Assembly: GCA_964389305.1 (NCBI GenBank)
Contig: CAYMEK010000006.1
Coordinates: 1-64,000 of the forward strand
Source: CAYMEK01 sp964389305
GTDB lineage: Bacteria > Spirochaetota > Spirochaetia > SZUA-6 > DRHE01
Direction: 5' to 3'
DNA length: 64,000 nt
Each line of letters opens with the position of its first letter. Position 1 is the first letter of the stretch. A model generated the notes under the pieces. The model saw nothing but the letters and a program-made list of their open reading frames with translations, had not been told where the DNA came from and did not search any database. The position numbers were made by a program, and so were the translations under genes. Of this stretch, positions 1 to 8,607 are shown one piece after another.

Positions 1-861
1 GTATATATCCAGTATCGTCAAGCTGATCTTGAGCCGAACAGGCTTATTCCTGTACATCTGTTTATGAACAATCCCGAATTGAATCTAGATTATCTTCGGA
101 ATAAAATATCCGGATTTAGAAATGTGGTGATCGACGAGCTATTGAAGTATGAGTCGGAGGAGCTATATCAGATTCTACGAGGAGAATCTCTTACTCCGTC
201 ATTGAACCGTTTCTTGGCAACAATCCCGAAGCGGGAGATTGTAGACACGGTGATCGAATTTAACCGAGCCGCTCGTCTTATCAGAAGAGATCTATGGATG
301 AACGATCTAGTCGATGGAAACGGATCAGCAAAGAATACGCCGCTCAAACCAACTGAATACGATTCGTTACGTACGCCCGATCTTCGCTTCGAAATCCTCG
401 ATTTTGGTGGTAACGGCTTGGATTTATCAACCGGATTTGAGGACGACTCTTTCACCAGAATTATAGCAAGTTTGCTTATTTCATACCTCTTCAATGGAGA
501 GTATTTGCTTTCTGAGTTTTACAGAATACTAAAACCTGGTGGTGTTTTGCTGGTATCTTCCATGAAACCAGATTCGGACATTTCCACCATATTTAGAAAC
601 TACATTCGCGACGTAGACATGTTTGCAGGTCCGTGTCATCGAAACAGTGAGATGCAAATCAGTTATTGCGAAGCAAGGTCGATGTTGAACGAAGCGGCTG
701 GCCTTTTCGAGTTGGAAGAGGAGGGCTTTTTCCGTTTCTACGACGCTGATGAGCTTGTCGACTTGTTCGCGAAGAATGGATTCCGCAATATCTCGGCAAC
801 ATGGTCTCTGGGTGAGCCTCCCCAAGCGGTTGTCGTTACTGGAGAAAAGCCATATTCCTAA
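1..861 (+). CDS. SAM-dependent methyltransferase, 5' end outside window (partial)
   Basis: The reading frame is open from the first base, so the ATG at 64 is probably internal and the gene begins upstream of the window. The C-terminal half carries the class I methyltransferase signature: an acidic loop then a hydrophobic strand (FEDDSFTRIIASLLISYL), followed by FYRILKPGGVLLVSS. A long, mostly helical stretch (about residues 25-110 of the visible part) lies before this core, which is unusual. The glycine-rich SAM motif I is not visible and should lie upstream. The stop at 859-861 is seven bases before the ligase start, which suggests co-transcription. The substrate is unknown; the neighbours suggest a small molecule or a carrier-bound acyl group. 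Base composition is AT-rich like the rest of 1-7829. Confidence 0.72.
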   Translation, partial: VYIQYRQADLEPNRLIPVHLFMNNPELNLDYLRNKISGFRNVVIDELLKYESEELYQILRGESLTPSLNRFLATIPKREIVDTVIEFNRAARLIRRDLWMNDLVDGNGSAKNTPLKPTEYDSLRTPDLRFEILDFGGNGLDLSTGFEDDSFTRIIASLLISYLFNGEYLLSEFYRILKPGGVLLVSSMKPDSDISTIFRNYIRDVDMFAGPCHRNSEMQISYCEARSMLNEAAGLFELEEEGFFRFYDADELVDLFAKNGFRNISATWSLGEPPQAVVVTGEKPYS

Positions 862-868
862 GTCCGTA

Positions 869-2260
869 ATGACGATTATCGATCAAGTTCAGCAATCCTT
901 GAGAAACTGGGGCAAACATCCTTGTTTTATCGAGTTGCAGCCGAGGCAACCGGCTCTATATGTCACGGCAGATGAGCTTTTATCACAGATATCGATTTCG
1001 AGCAGACAACTCAATAGATGTGGTATAACCCGGGGCTGCCTTGTACCACTGTTCCTGGACAACTCTTTGCACTTTGTAACGACCTTTCTCGGCCTTCTGC
1101 AGCTTGGAGCGGTTCCTGTACTGGTAAAACCCGAATACCGGAAAATGGAACTCGACGAGATATTTGGAAACGCTCGACCTCAGGCGGTGATTGTTGAATC
1201 CCGCTACCTTTCACTCTTGCATGGTTATCTGAAAAAACGATTGGTGATTGTCAATGGGAACCAGGGCTTACAGTGTGAGATAAAACCCTCTATCCCGGCT
1301 GTGATCGAATCCATAGATGATCAAATAGCCTCCATTAATTACACATACCGGGGCTATGGGTATCCTCTCGGCGCTATGATACCGCATGACCAATACGCAC
1401 AGGGTGCCAGAGGCTTCCAGGGCTGTCTACAGAGCAACCCGGGTGATAAATTACTCGCTATACTGCCGATGCACCACATCTATACGCTGGTAAGCGCGAT
1501 TTTCTTTCCCCTGATCTACCGCTTGACCTCCGTGATTGCGCGAACAATTCACCCCCGTATGATTTTTCAATATATCAATGAATATGGAATTAAATATGTG
1601 ACTACCGTTCCTGAGATATTCTCCATGCTTCATCGTTCTGTGGACAATCGAACACGGCTAGCATCGGAGGTATTCGTTTCCGGAGGAAGTATTCTGAGTC
1701 CTGACAACTATGAACGAATCAGGAATGGATTTGGAGTTGATCTTCTCAACGGTTACGGTCTCACCGAATTCACACCTGCAACCGGTAATATACGTGGTTC
1801 TACGCAACCCGGATCTATCGGCCAACCATGTTTCGGTACAGAAATCAAACTTAATAACAAGGACTCCGACGGTGTAGGAGAAATCTGGATCCATAATGAG
1901 AACATGGCGAGGGGCTACTACCGAAGAACCCAAGAAAGCAGAGATGCCTATAGTGGTTATTGGTTCAAGACAGGCGATCTTGGGAGAAAGGTAGGAGATC
2001 ATTTAGTATTCATAGGTGAAAAAAAGCGGACCAGGAAAGTAAACGGCAGCATGGTTGATCTGGAAGAGGTAAAAAGGGCATTTCTGGAGCACCCAAACGT
2101 TAGGAATGCCGAAATCTTTGGGTTCGGCAACTCGATACACGCCAAGATCTCATTGAGACGGCCCTCAAGAGACACCCAGAGCGATCTGTTGTCTATCAAG
2201 TCATTTCTCAAAGATTTCATTGCCGAATACAAAATACCGAGGACGATAGAAAGGATGTAA
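869..2260 (+). CDS. AMP-forming acyl/aryl ligase (ANL family) with degenerate motifs
   Basis: This belongs to the adenylate-forming (ANL) superfamily. Visible core motifs are LLNGYGLTEF (A5), GEIWIHNENMARGYY, YWFKTGDLG (A7) and the IGEKKRTRKVNGSMVDLEEVK hinge region. The phosphate-binding loop is abnormal: where YTSGTTGxPKG is expected it reads NYTYRGYGYPLGA, without the usual Lys. The protein stops at IPRTIERM, before the A10 segment that normally supplies the catalytic Lys. I chose ATG 869 because it lies just after the upstream stop; the frame is open back to 749, but that part overlaps the methyltransferase and looks unlike the family. The likely job is activating an acid for loading onto the ACP at 2328. 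Catalytic competence is uncertain. Confidence 0.75.
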   Translation: MTIIDQVQQSLRNWGKHPCFIELQPRQPALYVTADELLSQISISSRQLNRCGITRGCLVPLFLDNSLHFVTTFLGLLQLGAVPVLVKPEYRKMELDEIFGNARPQAVIVESRYLSLLHGYLKKRLVIVNGNQGLQCEIKPSIPAVIESIDDQIASINYTYRGYGYPLGAMIPHDQYAQGARGFQGCLQSNPGDKLLAILPMHHIYTLVSAIFFPLIYRLTSVIARTIHPRMIFQYINEYGIKYVTTVPEIFSMLHRSVDNRTRLASEVFVSGGSILSPDNYERIRNGFGVDLLNGYGLTEFTPATGNIRGSTQPGSIGQPCFGTEIKLNNKDSDGVGEIWIHNENMARGYYRRTQESRDAYSGYWFKTGDLGRKVGDHLVFIGEKKRTRKVNGSMVDLEEVKRAFLEHPNVRNAEIFGFGNSIHAKISLRRPSRDTQSDLLSIKSFLKDFIAEYKIPRTIERM

Positions 2261-2327
2261 TGTAGAATATACCTGTCTTGGGGTATAATAACGACAATCT
2301 GGAAAAGGAGACTCACAACAGAAGAAG

Positions 2328-2576
2328 ATGCAACAGGAAAAAGAACAGGTTAGACAGATAATAGCGAGGATCTCGCGAATCGACATTGATGAGCTGTCCG
2401 ATGACGTGAACCTGAGGGAAGAACTGGGCATTGACAGCCTCATGGCCATGGAAATTATCGCAACCATCGAAGGAACACTCGGGATTCAAATCGATGAGGG
2501 TATTTACGCGGATATCAATACAATGGGTGATTTCATGAATCTCGTTACCACACTTTGCCAGGAGAAAAATGGTTAA
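2328..2576 (+). CDS. Acyl carrier protein
   Basis: An 82-residue free-standing carrier protein. The phosphopantetheine site is in EELGIDSLMAMEI, with Ser37 as the attachment residue. It has the usual acidic four-helix profile, with DDVNLREELGIDS before the site and IQIDEGIYADINTMGDF after it. A purine-rich AAAAGGAG lies upstream, although the spacing to ATG is long. The end overlaps the start of the radical SAM gene by eight bases, so translation is probably coupled. The context (ligase before, B12-type radical SAM after) suggests it carries the acyl substrate of this pathway and is not the housekeeping fatty-acid ACP, which normally sits in a fab cluster. Confidence 0.9.
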   Translation: MQQEKEQVRQIIARISRIDIDELSDDVNLREELGIDSLMAMEIIATIEGTLGIQIDEGIYADINTMGDFMNLVTTLCQEKNG

Positions 2577-3888
2577 TCGTAACCTGAGAATATTGCTCGT
2601 ATCTCCATCGGGTGATTATTTTGTCAATGACCCTGAATTTTCGGAATATGTCCAGACTTCCCGAGACATGCGAACAATCCTTCATTTCTGGAATGGGATT
2701 GGGCTCGGGCTTCCTACAATTGCCGCTTTGACTCCAAGAAAGCACGAGGTAATCATTGTTGATGAAAACCAGGAAAATCTTTCAAAGGACAAGACATTCG
2801 ATGTTGTCGGCATAACTGCTATGACTCATCAGGCGAACCGGGCCTACGAGATTGCCTCAGAGTTCAGAGAAAAGGGGAGTTATGTGGTGATGGGTGGCAT
2901 TCATGCCACTGTGTGTCCAGAGGAAGCGCAGCTACACGTAGATTCGGTATTTATCGGCGAAGCGGAAAAGACATGGGTCCGTTTTTTACAGGATTTTCTC
3001 GAAGGAAAACCAAGAGCCATATACGAGCAATCCGAGTATGGCGTCGTCGATATGAAAAAGAGCCCGGTACCTCGATACTGTCTGCTGTCTAAATATGAAT
3101 ACCCGGTTGTCTTCGTACAAACAACACGAGGCTGTCCTCATGATTGCGAATTTTGCGTTGCATCAAATGTGTATGGAAGAACATACAAGAGAAAATCAAC
3201 CTCTCAGGTTGTTGAAGAGGTAAAGGAAATCAAGAAGCACTGGAAACGTGCTCAGATCGGTTTCGCCGACGACAACATGTTCGTAAACCGGAAATACTCT
3301 TTTTCCTTGATAAACGAGTTTAAAAAACTGAGTTTTTCCTGGTTTGCCGTATGTGATATTTCGGTTGCTGAAGATCTGGATATGTTACGAAATATGCATG
3401 AAAGTGGTTGCCGAACACTATTGATCGGTTTCGAAAGCGTTACTAAAGAGAACCTCGTGCCGATAAACAGAAATCGTTGGAAAGCAAAGAAATTCGATTA
3501 TTACAAGGAGTACATCAGACGTATTCAGAAAAATGGAATCGGTGTGTATGGTTCATTTATCCTTGGGTTCGAGCATGACACGAAGGACACCGTGGATGAA
3601 ATAATCCGGTTTATCAACAACAATCATCTTATGGGAGGGCATGCCACGATACTTACTCCACTGCCGGGAAGCCGGCTAAGAACTCGCATGGAAAAAGAAG
3701 GAAAGATACTGGAGAGAGATTGGAGATGGTATACACTTTGGAATGCAGTCATTAAACACAGCAATTTGACCCCAACAGAACTGGAACAGGGTATTATGAG
3801 AGTTTTCAAAGGTATCTACAATCCGGATAGCAATAAAAAACGAGCCGCCTACTTTCGAGAAATCTGTGAGAAACTAGTACAGAAGTGA
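2569..3888 (+). CDS. B12-binding-domain radical SAM protein
   Basis: A 439-residue protein with an N-terminal cobalamin-binding-like domain (about residues 8-150; VVGITAMTHQAN and VVMGGIHATVCPEEA are typical of the BchE-like class) and a radical SAM domain starting at TTRGCPHDCEFC. The 4Fe-4S ligands are Cys189, Cys193 and Cys196 (CxxxCxxC). Further typical stretches are FADDNMFVN, LLIGFESV, GSFILGFEHDT and TPLPGSRL. Family members methylate, cyclise or rearrange unactivated carbons in lipids and natural products; the substrate here is unknown. It overlaps the ACP gene and is followed nine bases later by the hybrid kinase. A paralogue lies at 6483-7814 on the other strand. Confidence 0.88.
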   Translation: MVNRNLRILLVSPSGDYFVNDPEFSEYVQTSRDMRTILHFWNGIGLGLPTIAALTPRKHEVIIVDENQENLSKDKTFDVVGITAMTHQANRAYEIASEFREKGSYVVMGGIHATVCPEEAQLHVDSVFIGEAEKTWVRFLQDFLEGKPRAIYEQSEYGVVDMKKSPVPRYCLLSKYEYPVVFVQTTRGCPHDCEFCVASNVYGRTYKRKSTSQVVEEVKEIKKHWKRAQIGFADDNMFVNRKYSFSLINEFKKLSFSWFAVCDISVAEDLDMLRNMHESGCRTLLIGFESVTKENLVPINRNRWKAKKFDYYKEYIRRIQKNGIGVYGSFILGFEHDTKDTVDEIIRFINNNHLMGGHATILTPLPGSRLRTRMEKEGKILERDWRWYTLWNAVIKHSNLTPTELEQGIMRVFKGIYNPDSNKKRAAYFREICEKLVQK

Positions 3889-3897
3889 TTAAGCTGT

Positions 3898-6423
3898 ATG
3901 AGCTTTGATACCGGTTTTAGTGATGATTCTCTTCTCCTAGACTTTGAAAAAGAAACAATCCAGATCGCGATTCGCCAGACTAAGCTGTCCGCTATAGTAT
4001 CGAGCATCGCCTTCATGATTTTCAATATTCTCGACTATGTTGTATATCCAGACATTTACATAAAGCTGCTATTTATTCGGCTGGGGGTAGTTGTTGCCAA
4101 TATCTGTATATACTTCCTGGTCAAGACCAGATTTGGAAACAGACACCCTCGTGAAATTGCGATGGTCGAGTACCTTATATATGGGATATCAATCGTCATC
4201 ATGATACATCTTGCTGGCGGATACGCTAGCCCCTACTACGCGGGAATCAATCTAGTTCTTTTCGGTTTCATATTCATACTTCCCCTTGATTTAAAAAGAA
4301 CGACAATTGTCTGTATTTTGATCTATTTTCTGTATTTAGTACCAATTCTTCTGACGGGGGAAATTACTAACATCCCGATATTCCTAAACAACAACTTCTT
4401 CCTGGTCTGCACCATGTTCCTTGCGGTTCTGACTTCCCATTTATCGACCCAGATGCGTTTCAAGGAATTCAAATCTCGCTACAATCTGGCCAAGGCGAAT
4501 GAGGAGCTCAAAACACTAGACGAGTTGAAAACCCAGTTTTTTGCGAATATAAGCCATGAGGTCAGGACCCCTCTGACCTCCATTATCAGTCCAGTGGAGA
4601 GCATGTATCACGGTGATGCAGGTGATCTGAATCTCGAACAACGGAAATTGATCGGACAAATGTACCGAAATAGCCTAAAACTGCTGGATATGATAAATCA
4701 GATGCTTGATTTTTCGAAATTTGAAGCAAGGAGGATGCAGCTTCGACTCAGCAATATCGATTTGGACGAAACCGTAAGGGACATTGTGACTATATTTGAA
4801 GACATTACCGAACGCAAAGGCATACATTTACGATTCCTGTGCGAACAACCAATACCAACGTTATTTCTAGACCCTGACAAAATTGAACGGATTCTCACTA
4901 ACCTGATTCGTAATGCAATTAAGTTTACTGAAAAGGGTCACATAACGATACGCATAGGAAAGACTGACGGCAAAGTATATCTTGAGATAGAAGATACGGG
5001 GGTAGGGATTCCAACAAAACATATCCAAGATATATTCAAGCGTTTCCAGCAAGTAGACAGTTCGAGCACCAGGAAATTCGAAGGTACCGGTCTCGGACTA
5101 ACAATAGTGAAAGAAGCAGTAGACCTAATGCGTGGTACAATTGAAGTATTCAGTGAAGAAGGGAAAGGTAGTAAATTCAGCATTGAACTACCGGATAACC
5201 TGGAAGAGATTGTCCCCGATGCTCATATTGAAAGAAGAATGGGGGAACGTCGCAGATTCAACCTGAGTTTCACTGGAAATGAACGGAGAAAACAAAAACG
5301 GCGCAGAGAGGATCTGACAAAAGTAAGCATGGATGACCTTGCGTTAATCGAACGGGAGTTGTTGGTTGTACAAGAGGAAGATGAACAAGAGGAATACGAC
5401 GTAAAGGCAGAGGGGCTTAACAAGGTTCTACTTGTAGAAGACAACCCGGATTTAAGGATTTACATTAGTAAAATGCTGACGAAATTTGGTCACGCGGTGA
5501 TCACTGCTGGAGACGGTTTAGAAGGATGGCATCATGCACGAAATGACAGTCCGAATATCATTGTTTCCGATATTATGATGCCACGGATGGATGGATATGA
5601 ATTAATTACAAAGGTTAAAAGCGATCCGAATACGAAGCATATTCCGATTATACTTGTTACGGCTAAACCGGAGCTCGAATCAAAAATAGAAGGTCTGAAG
5701 ACCGGAGCAGACGATTATCTATCGAAACCTGTAAATATAAGAGAATTAGATGCCAGAATTAAGAACCTGATTACAATACAAAAATTCCAGCACGCTCTTA
5801 TACGAGAGCAGGAACTGAAAACTCGAATGCAGGAGCTCAGCATGAGTTTCTCTCAGAGTCTTGAAATTCGTGATTTCAAGACTGCAGGACATTCTCGTGA
5901 TGTTCTTGAGCTGGGCACTATGTTAGCAGAAGAGTTAAATATTGAAATCGATCAAGTATTCACCGACTCTCTTTTGCTACACGATATAGGGAAACTGGGA
6001 ATACCAGATCGAATTCTTTTTAAGGAAACCAAACTGAATGACGAGGAATGGGAAATCATGCGAAAACACTCCGAACTAGGAGCCGAGTTACTGGGACACT
6101 TCGATTCATACAAGGAGGTCAGTAAAATCGTTCTTGCCCACCAGGAGCATTTCGATGGAACAGGTTATCCGAACCATTTAAAAGGACAGGAAATACCGCT
6201 GTATGCACGGATTATTGCCATTGCCGATGCCTATCATGCTATGATCAGCGACCGACCTTATAGGAAGGCCATGACACCTGTGACCGCGGCCAAGGAGCTA
6301 TTGAAACATAGTGGCCGCCAGTTCGATCCTAAATTGGTCAGAGCATTTCTTAATGGTCTGATGAAAAAAGGAGAAATAGGCAAAAACAACCTTCAGGTCG
6401 TAAGTCCGGATTCAAACACATAG
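3898..6423 (+). CDS. Membrane hybrid sensor kinase with receiver and HD-GYP output
   Basis: An 841-residue single chain. Residues about 25-190 hold six or seven hydrophobic segments with little extracytoplasmic domain. Then come HisKA (phospho-acceptor His220 in ANISHEVRTPLTS), HATPase_c (NLIRNAIKFTEKG, EIEDTGVGIP, FEGTGLGLTI), a charged linker rich in RRMGERRRF/ERRKQKRRRED, a receiver domain with Asp558 in IIVSDIMMPRMDG, and an HD-GYP domain (His695-Asp696 in LLLHDIGKLGIPD, GYP at 756-758 in HFDGTGYP). HD-GYP proteins hydrolyse cyclic di-GMP, so the inferred output is a drop in c-di-GMP driven by intramolecular phosphorelay. All main catalytic motifs look intact. It follows the radical SAM gene after nine bases, which links sensing to the biosynthetic genes. 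Confidence 0.92.
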   Translation: MSFDTGFSDDSLLLDFEKETIQIAIRQTKLSAIVSSIAFMIFNILDYVVYPDIYIKLLFIRLGVVVANICIYFLVKTRFGNRHPREIAMVEYLIYGISIVIMIHLAGGYASPYYAGINLVLFGFIFILPLDLKRTTIVCILIYFLYLVPILLTGEITNIPIFLNNNFFLVCTMFLAVLTSHLSTQMRFKEFKSRYNLAKANEELKTLDELKTQFFANISHEVRTPLTSIISPVESMYHGDAGDLNLEQRKLIGQMYRNSLKLLDMINQMLDFSKFEARRMQLRLSNIDLDETVRDIVTIFEDITERKGIHLRFLCEQPIPTLFLDPDKIERILTNLIRNAIKFTEKGHITIRIGKTDGKVYLEIEDTGVGIPTKHIQDIFKRFQQVDSSSTRKFEGTGLGLTIVKEAVDLMRGTIEVFSEEGKGSKFSIELPDNLEEIVPDAHIERRMGERRRFNLSFTGNERRKQKRRREDLTKVSMDDLALIERELLVVQEEDEQEEYDVKAEGLNKVLLVEDNPDLRIYISKMLTKFGHAVITAGDGLEGWHHARNDSPNIIVSDIMMPRMDGYELITKVKSDPNTKHIPIILVTAKPELESKIEGLKTGADDYLSKPVNIRELDARIKNLITIQKFQHALIREQELKTRMQELSMSFSQSLEIRDFKTAGHSRDVLELGTMLAEELNIEIDQVFTDSLLLHDIGKLGIPDRILFKETKLNDEEWEIMRKHSELGAELLGHFDSYKEVSKIVLAHQEHFDGTGYPNHLKGQEIPLYARIIAIADAYHAMISDRPYRKAMTPVTAAKELLKHSGRQFDPKLVRAFLNGLMKKGEIGKNNLQVVSPDSNT

Positions 6424-6482
6424 TTGCCCTCTGCGGGACAAGGGTCGATACGATCAAGAAAAAATAATTCCTAACCCTATTT

Positions 6483-7814
6483 TCAGGAATGAAGTCTCCT
6501 ATAGGCATACTTCAGATATTCAGCTCTCTTTGAAAAGCTAGACTCGCTGAATACCTGTTGATATGCCCAGATGAATCCGTCCTCCAACTCCTTCTTACTC
6601 ATTAGTTTCGGGTCGAATAGAACATCGAAGAAGGTACATCTTTCCCACTGTCCGTACTCTGGAAGAAGGCGATTCTCGCTTTTCAGTCTTTCTTCCAGTC
6701 TCGAGCCCGGAAGGGGTGTCGCAATAGTGAGCTGACCGGTGATATGGTTCTCCTCCATGAACTCGACAACAGCACGAAAAACATCCGGGCTGTCGTTATC
6801 CAGTCCGAATATAAACGATCCAAACACCTGTATCCCGTGGCTTTGAATTCTCTCGATATTCTTCCAGTATTTAACCAGCTGTTTGTATTTCCATTTAGTC
6901 CTGTTCATCTCAGCTAAGTTCTTTGGATGGATACTCTCGAATCCTATCAACACGATCAAGCACCCACCATCATAAGCCATGGACAGCAGCTCTTCGTCAT
7001 CACCGAAGGCAATATCTGTTTGTGCCCACCAGCGTATCCGCAATTCCTTCAACGCCATCACGAGCTCTTTTGCATATTTATTGTCGACAAAAAGATTATC
7101 GTCAGCAAAAAGCAGTACCTTGTTGGGAGTATTCGCCTTAATAGACAATACTTCTTTCTTTATCTGTTCTATTTTCTTCTTACGGATCCTCTTACCGTAA
7201 ATTTTACTCACCAGGCAAAACTCACAATCATGAGGACATCCCCGAGTTGCCTGCAGAGGTACCATGTTGTAGAAGCGGCTTGCGTCTCGAAAATATCCTT
7301 TTCCTCTCAAAAGGTCATATCTGGGCACCGGTGACTTGGTAATATCGACCAGCGATGAACCTGTGTAGACCCGTTTCGCCCTGTTGTTTCTGAAATCTTC
7401 TAGGAAAGCGGGCCATGTTTCTTCCGCCTCGCCAACCATCACGGTATCAGCATGTTGAAGTGCTTCGTCCGGGAGAACTGATGCATGTATACCGCCGATA
7501 ACCACATACACATTTCTCTTCCTGAACTCGCTGGCAATCTGATATGCCTTCGGTGCTTGTTGGGTCATTGCTGAAATTCCGACAATATCGTAGCCGCCGT
7601 CGAAATCGATTTCTTCGAAGTCTTCATCGATGTAAGATACCCTGATATCCCCCGGCGTCAAGGCGGCGATGGTAAGCAGGCTCAAGCTCGGCGTGCAGTA
7701 TGCCTTCAGCAATCCGCCGGAGCTGTCCAGGGCTTTTTTTATTTTTGGAGTTATCGACCAGGTATACCTTCGGAAATTAATAAATGCTATATGTTCAACT
7801 CTTCGTTTATCCAT
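6483..7814 (-). CDS. B12-binding-domain radical SAM protein (paralogue)
   Basis: Homologous along its length to the protein at 2569-3888: shared stretches include LTIAALTPG, DIVGISAMTQQA, VIGGIHASVLPDEA, SPVPRYDLL, ATRGCPHDCEFC, FADDNLFVD, VLIGFESI, GSFIFGLDNDS and TPLPGSRLEERL. The CxxxCxxC cluster ligands are Cys193, Cys197 and Cys200 counted from the chosen start. I chose the ATG at 7814 (MDKRR); an in-frame ATG at 7829 adds five residues, and neither has a clear ribosome-binding site. It converges on the hybrid kinase gene with a 59-base gap and lies 28 bases downstream of a signal peptidase gene, so it may be read from that operon. The AT-rich base composition matches the island and not the lepB genes. 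The substrate is unknown. Confidence 0.86.
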   Translation of the reverse strand: MDKRRVEHIAFINFRRYTWSITPKIKKALDSSGGLLKAYCTPSLSLLTIAALTPGDIRVSYIDEDFEEIDFDGGYDIVGISAMTQQAPKAYQIASEFRKRNVYVVIGGIHASVLPDEALQHADTVMVGEAEETWPAFLEDFRNNRAKRVYTGSSLVDITKSPVPRYDLLRGKGYFRDASRFYNMVPLQATRGCPHDCEFCLVSKIYGKRIRKKKIEQIKKEVLSIKANTPNKVLLFADDNLFVDNKYAKELVMALKELRIRWWAQTDIAFGDDEELLSMAYDGGCLIVLIGFESIHPKNLAEMNRTKWKYKQLVKYWKNIERIQSHGIQVFGSFIFGLDNDSPDVFRAVVEFMEENHITGQLTIATPLPGSRLEERLKSENRLLPEYGQWERCTFFDVLFDPKLMSKKELEDGFIWAYQQVFSESSFSKRAEYLKYAYRRLHS

Positions 7815-7857
7815 TTGACTGCTGAGCATTTACCGGTCCGCATCACAATACTCACAT

Positions 7858-8607
7858 TCAAAGTCTTCCACTGCGGGAAAGCGGCCAGTAACGATACATT
7901 ACGTTTCCCAGGATCTCCTCCCGCGACAATGGGCCCCAAGAGCGAGAATCGCTGGAACCCTGCCGGTTGTCTCCGAGAACAAAGAACTGCCCTTCTCCCA
8001 GGGTGAGCGGCTGTAACTCGCCTGAAAACGGGAACTCCTTGCTCCAGCCTTCCGGCAGGCCTTCAACGAGAATAGAATAAGTAGACCCGCCAAGCTCTTG
8101 CTCCTCGAGATACGAATCGCTTCCTTCGGGCTTTATGAAGGCCCGGAAGCCGGACATCCTGATTGTGTCACCGGGAATACCGACAATGCGCTTGATCATA
8201 TAGGGTGGAATACGTTGGCCCGACTTGTCCCTGACCATGCTTGCGCGTTGAAAAGAAAAAAAGCGGAGAACCGGCTCCAGCATCGATATCGGAAACGAAG
8301 GTTTCCTGTACATCGGGGAGCGAATCACAACGATGTCGCCTCTCGCCGGCTCGCGGACCGCCGGCAAACGGGCGGAAAAAAACAGAAACCTGGCGCCGTA
8401 GGTCAACGGAGAAGCGAGAATACGGTCGCCCGGTTGCAGGGCGGGCAGCATCGAGCCGGATTCTATCTGGAAGGCGGATAGAAACATGCTGGAGAGCAGC
8501 AGATAGAGGAACATGGTAATAACAACGATTTTCAGGAGCTGGGGCAGGAATCCCCTAGTAAACCGGCTGCCCAATCCGGTGCTATAGCGCTCGAAAGTCG
8601 TATACAT
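7858..8607 (-). CDS. lepB: Signal peptidase I (second tandem copy)
   Basis: A 249-residue membrane serine peptidase that removes signal peptides from exported proteins. One N-terminal transmembrane segment (about residues 26-45) precedes the catalytic Ser52 in IESGSMLPALQPGD and the general base Lys139 in MIKRIVGIPGDTI. The family box FVLGDNRQGSSDSRSWGP is near the end. The start codon lies directly after the stop of the other lepB (8608), with no gap, so the two are co-transcribed and probably coupled. The two copies are clearly paralogous but diverged outside the catalytic boxes, so they may have different substrate preferences. Confidence 0.93.
   Translation of the reverse strand: MYTTFERYSTGLGSRFTRGFLPQLLKIVVITMFLYLLLSSMFLSAFQIESGSMLPALQPGDRILASPLTYGARFLFFSARLPAVREPARGDIVVIRSPMYRKPSFPISMLEPVLRFFSFQRASMVRDKSGQRIPPYMIKRIVGIPGDTIRMSGFRAFIKPEGSDSYLEEQELGGSTYSILVEGLPEGWSKEFPFSGELQPLTLGEGQFFVLGDNRQGSSDSRSWGPLSREEILGNVMYRYWPLSRSGRL

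Noticed and set aside
749..868. Longer N-terminus for the AMP-ligase starting at 749
   Set aside because: It would overlap the methyltransferase coding end by more than 100 bases and its residues do not fit the family; ATG 869 lies just after the upstream stop.
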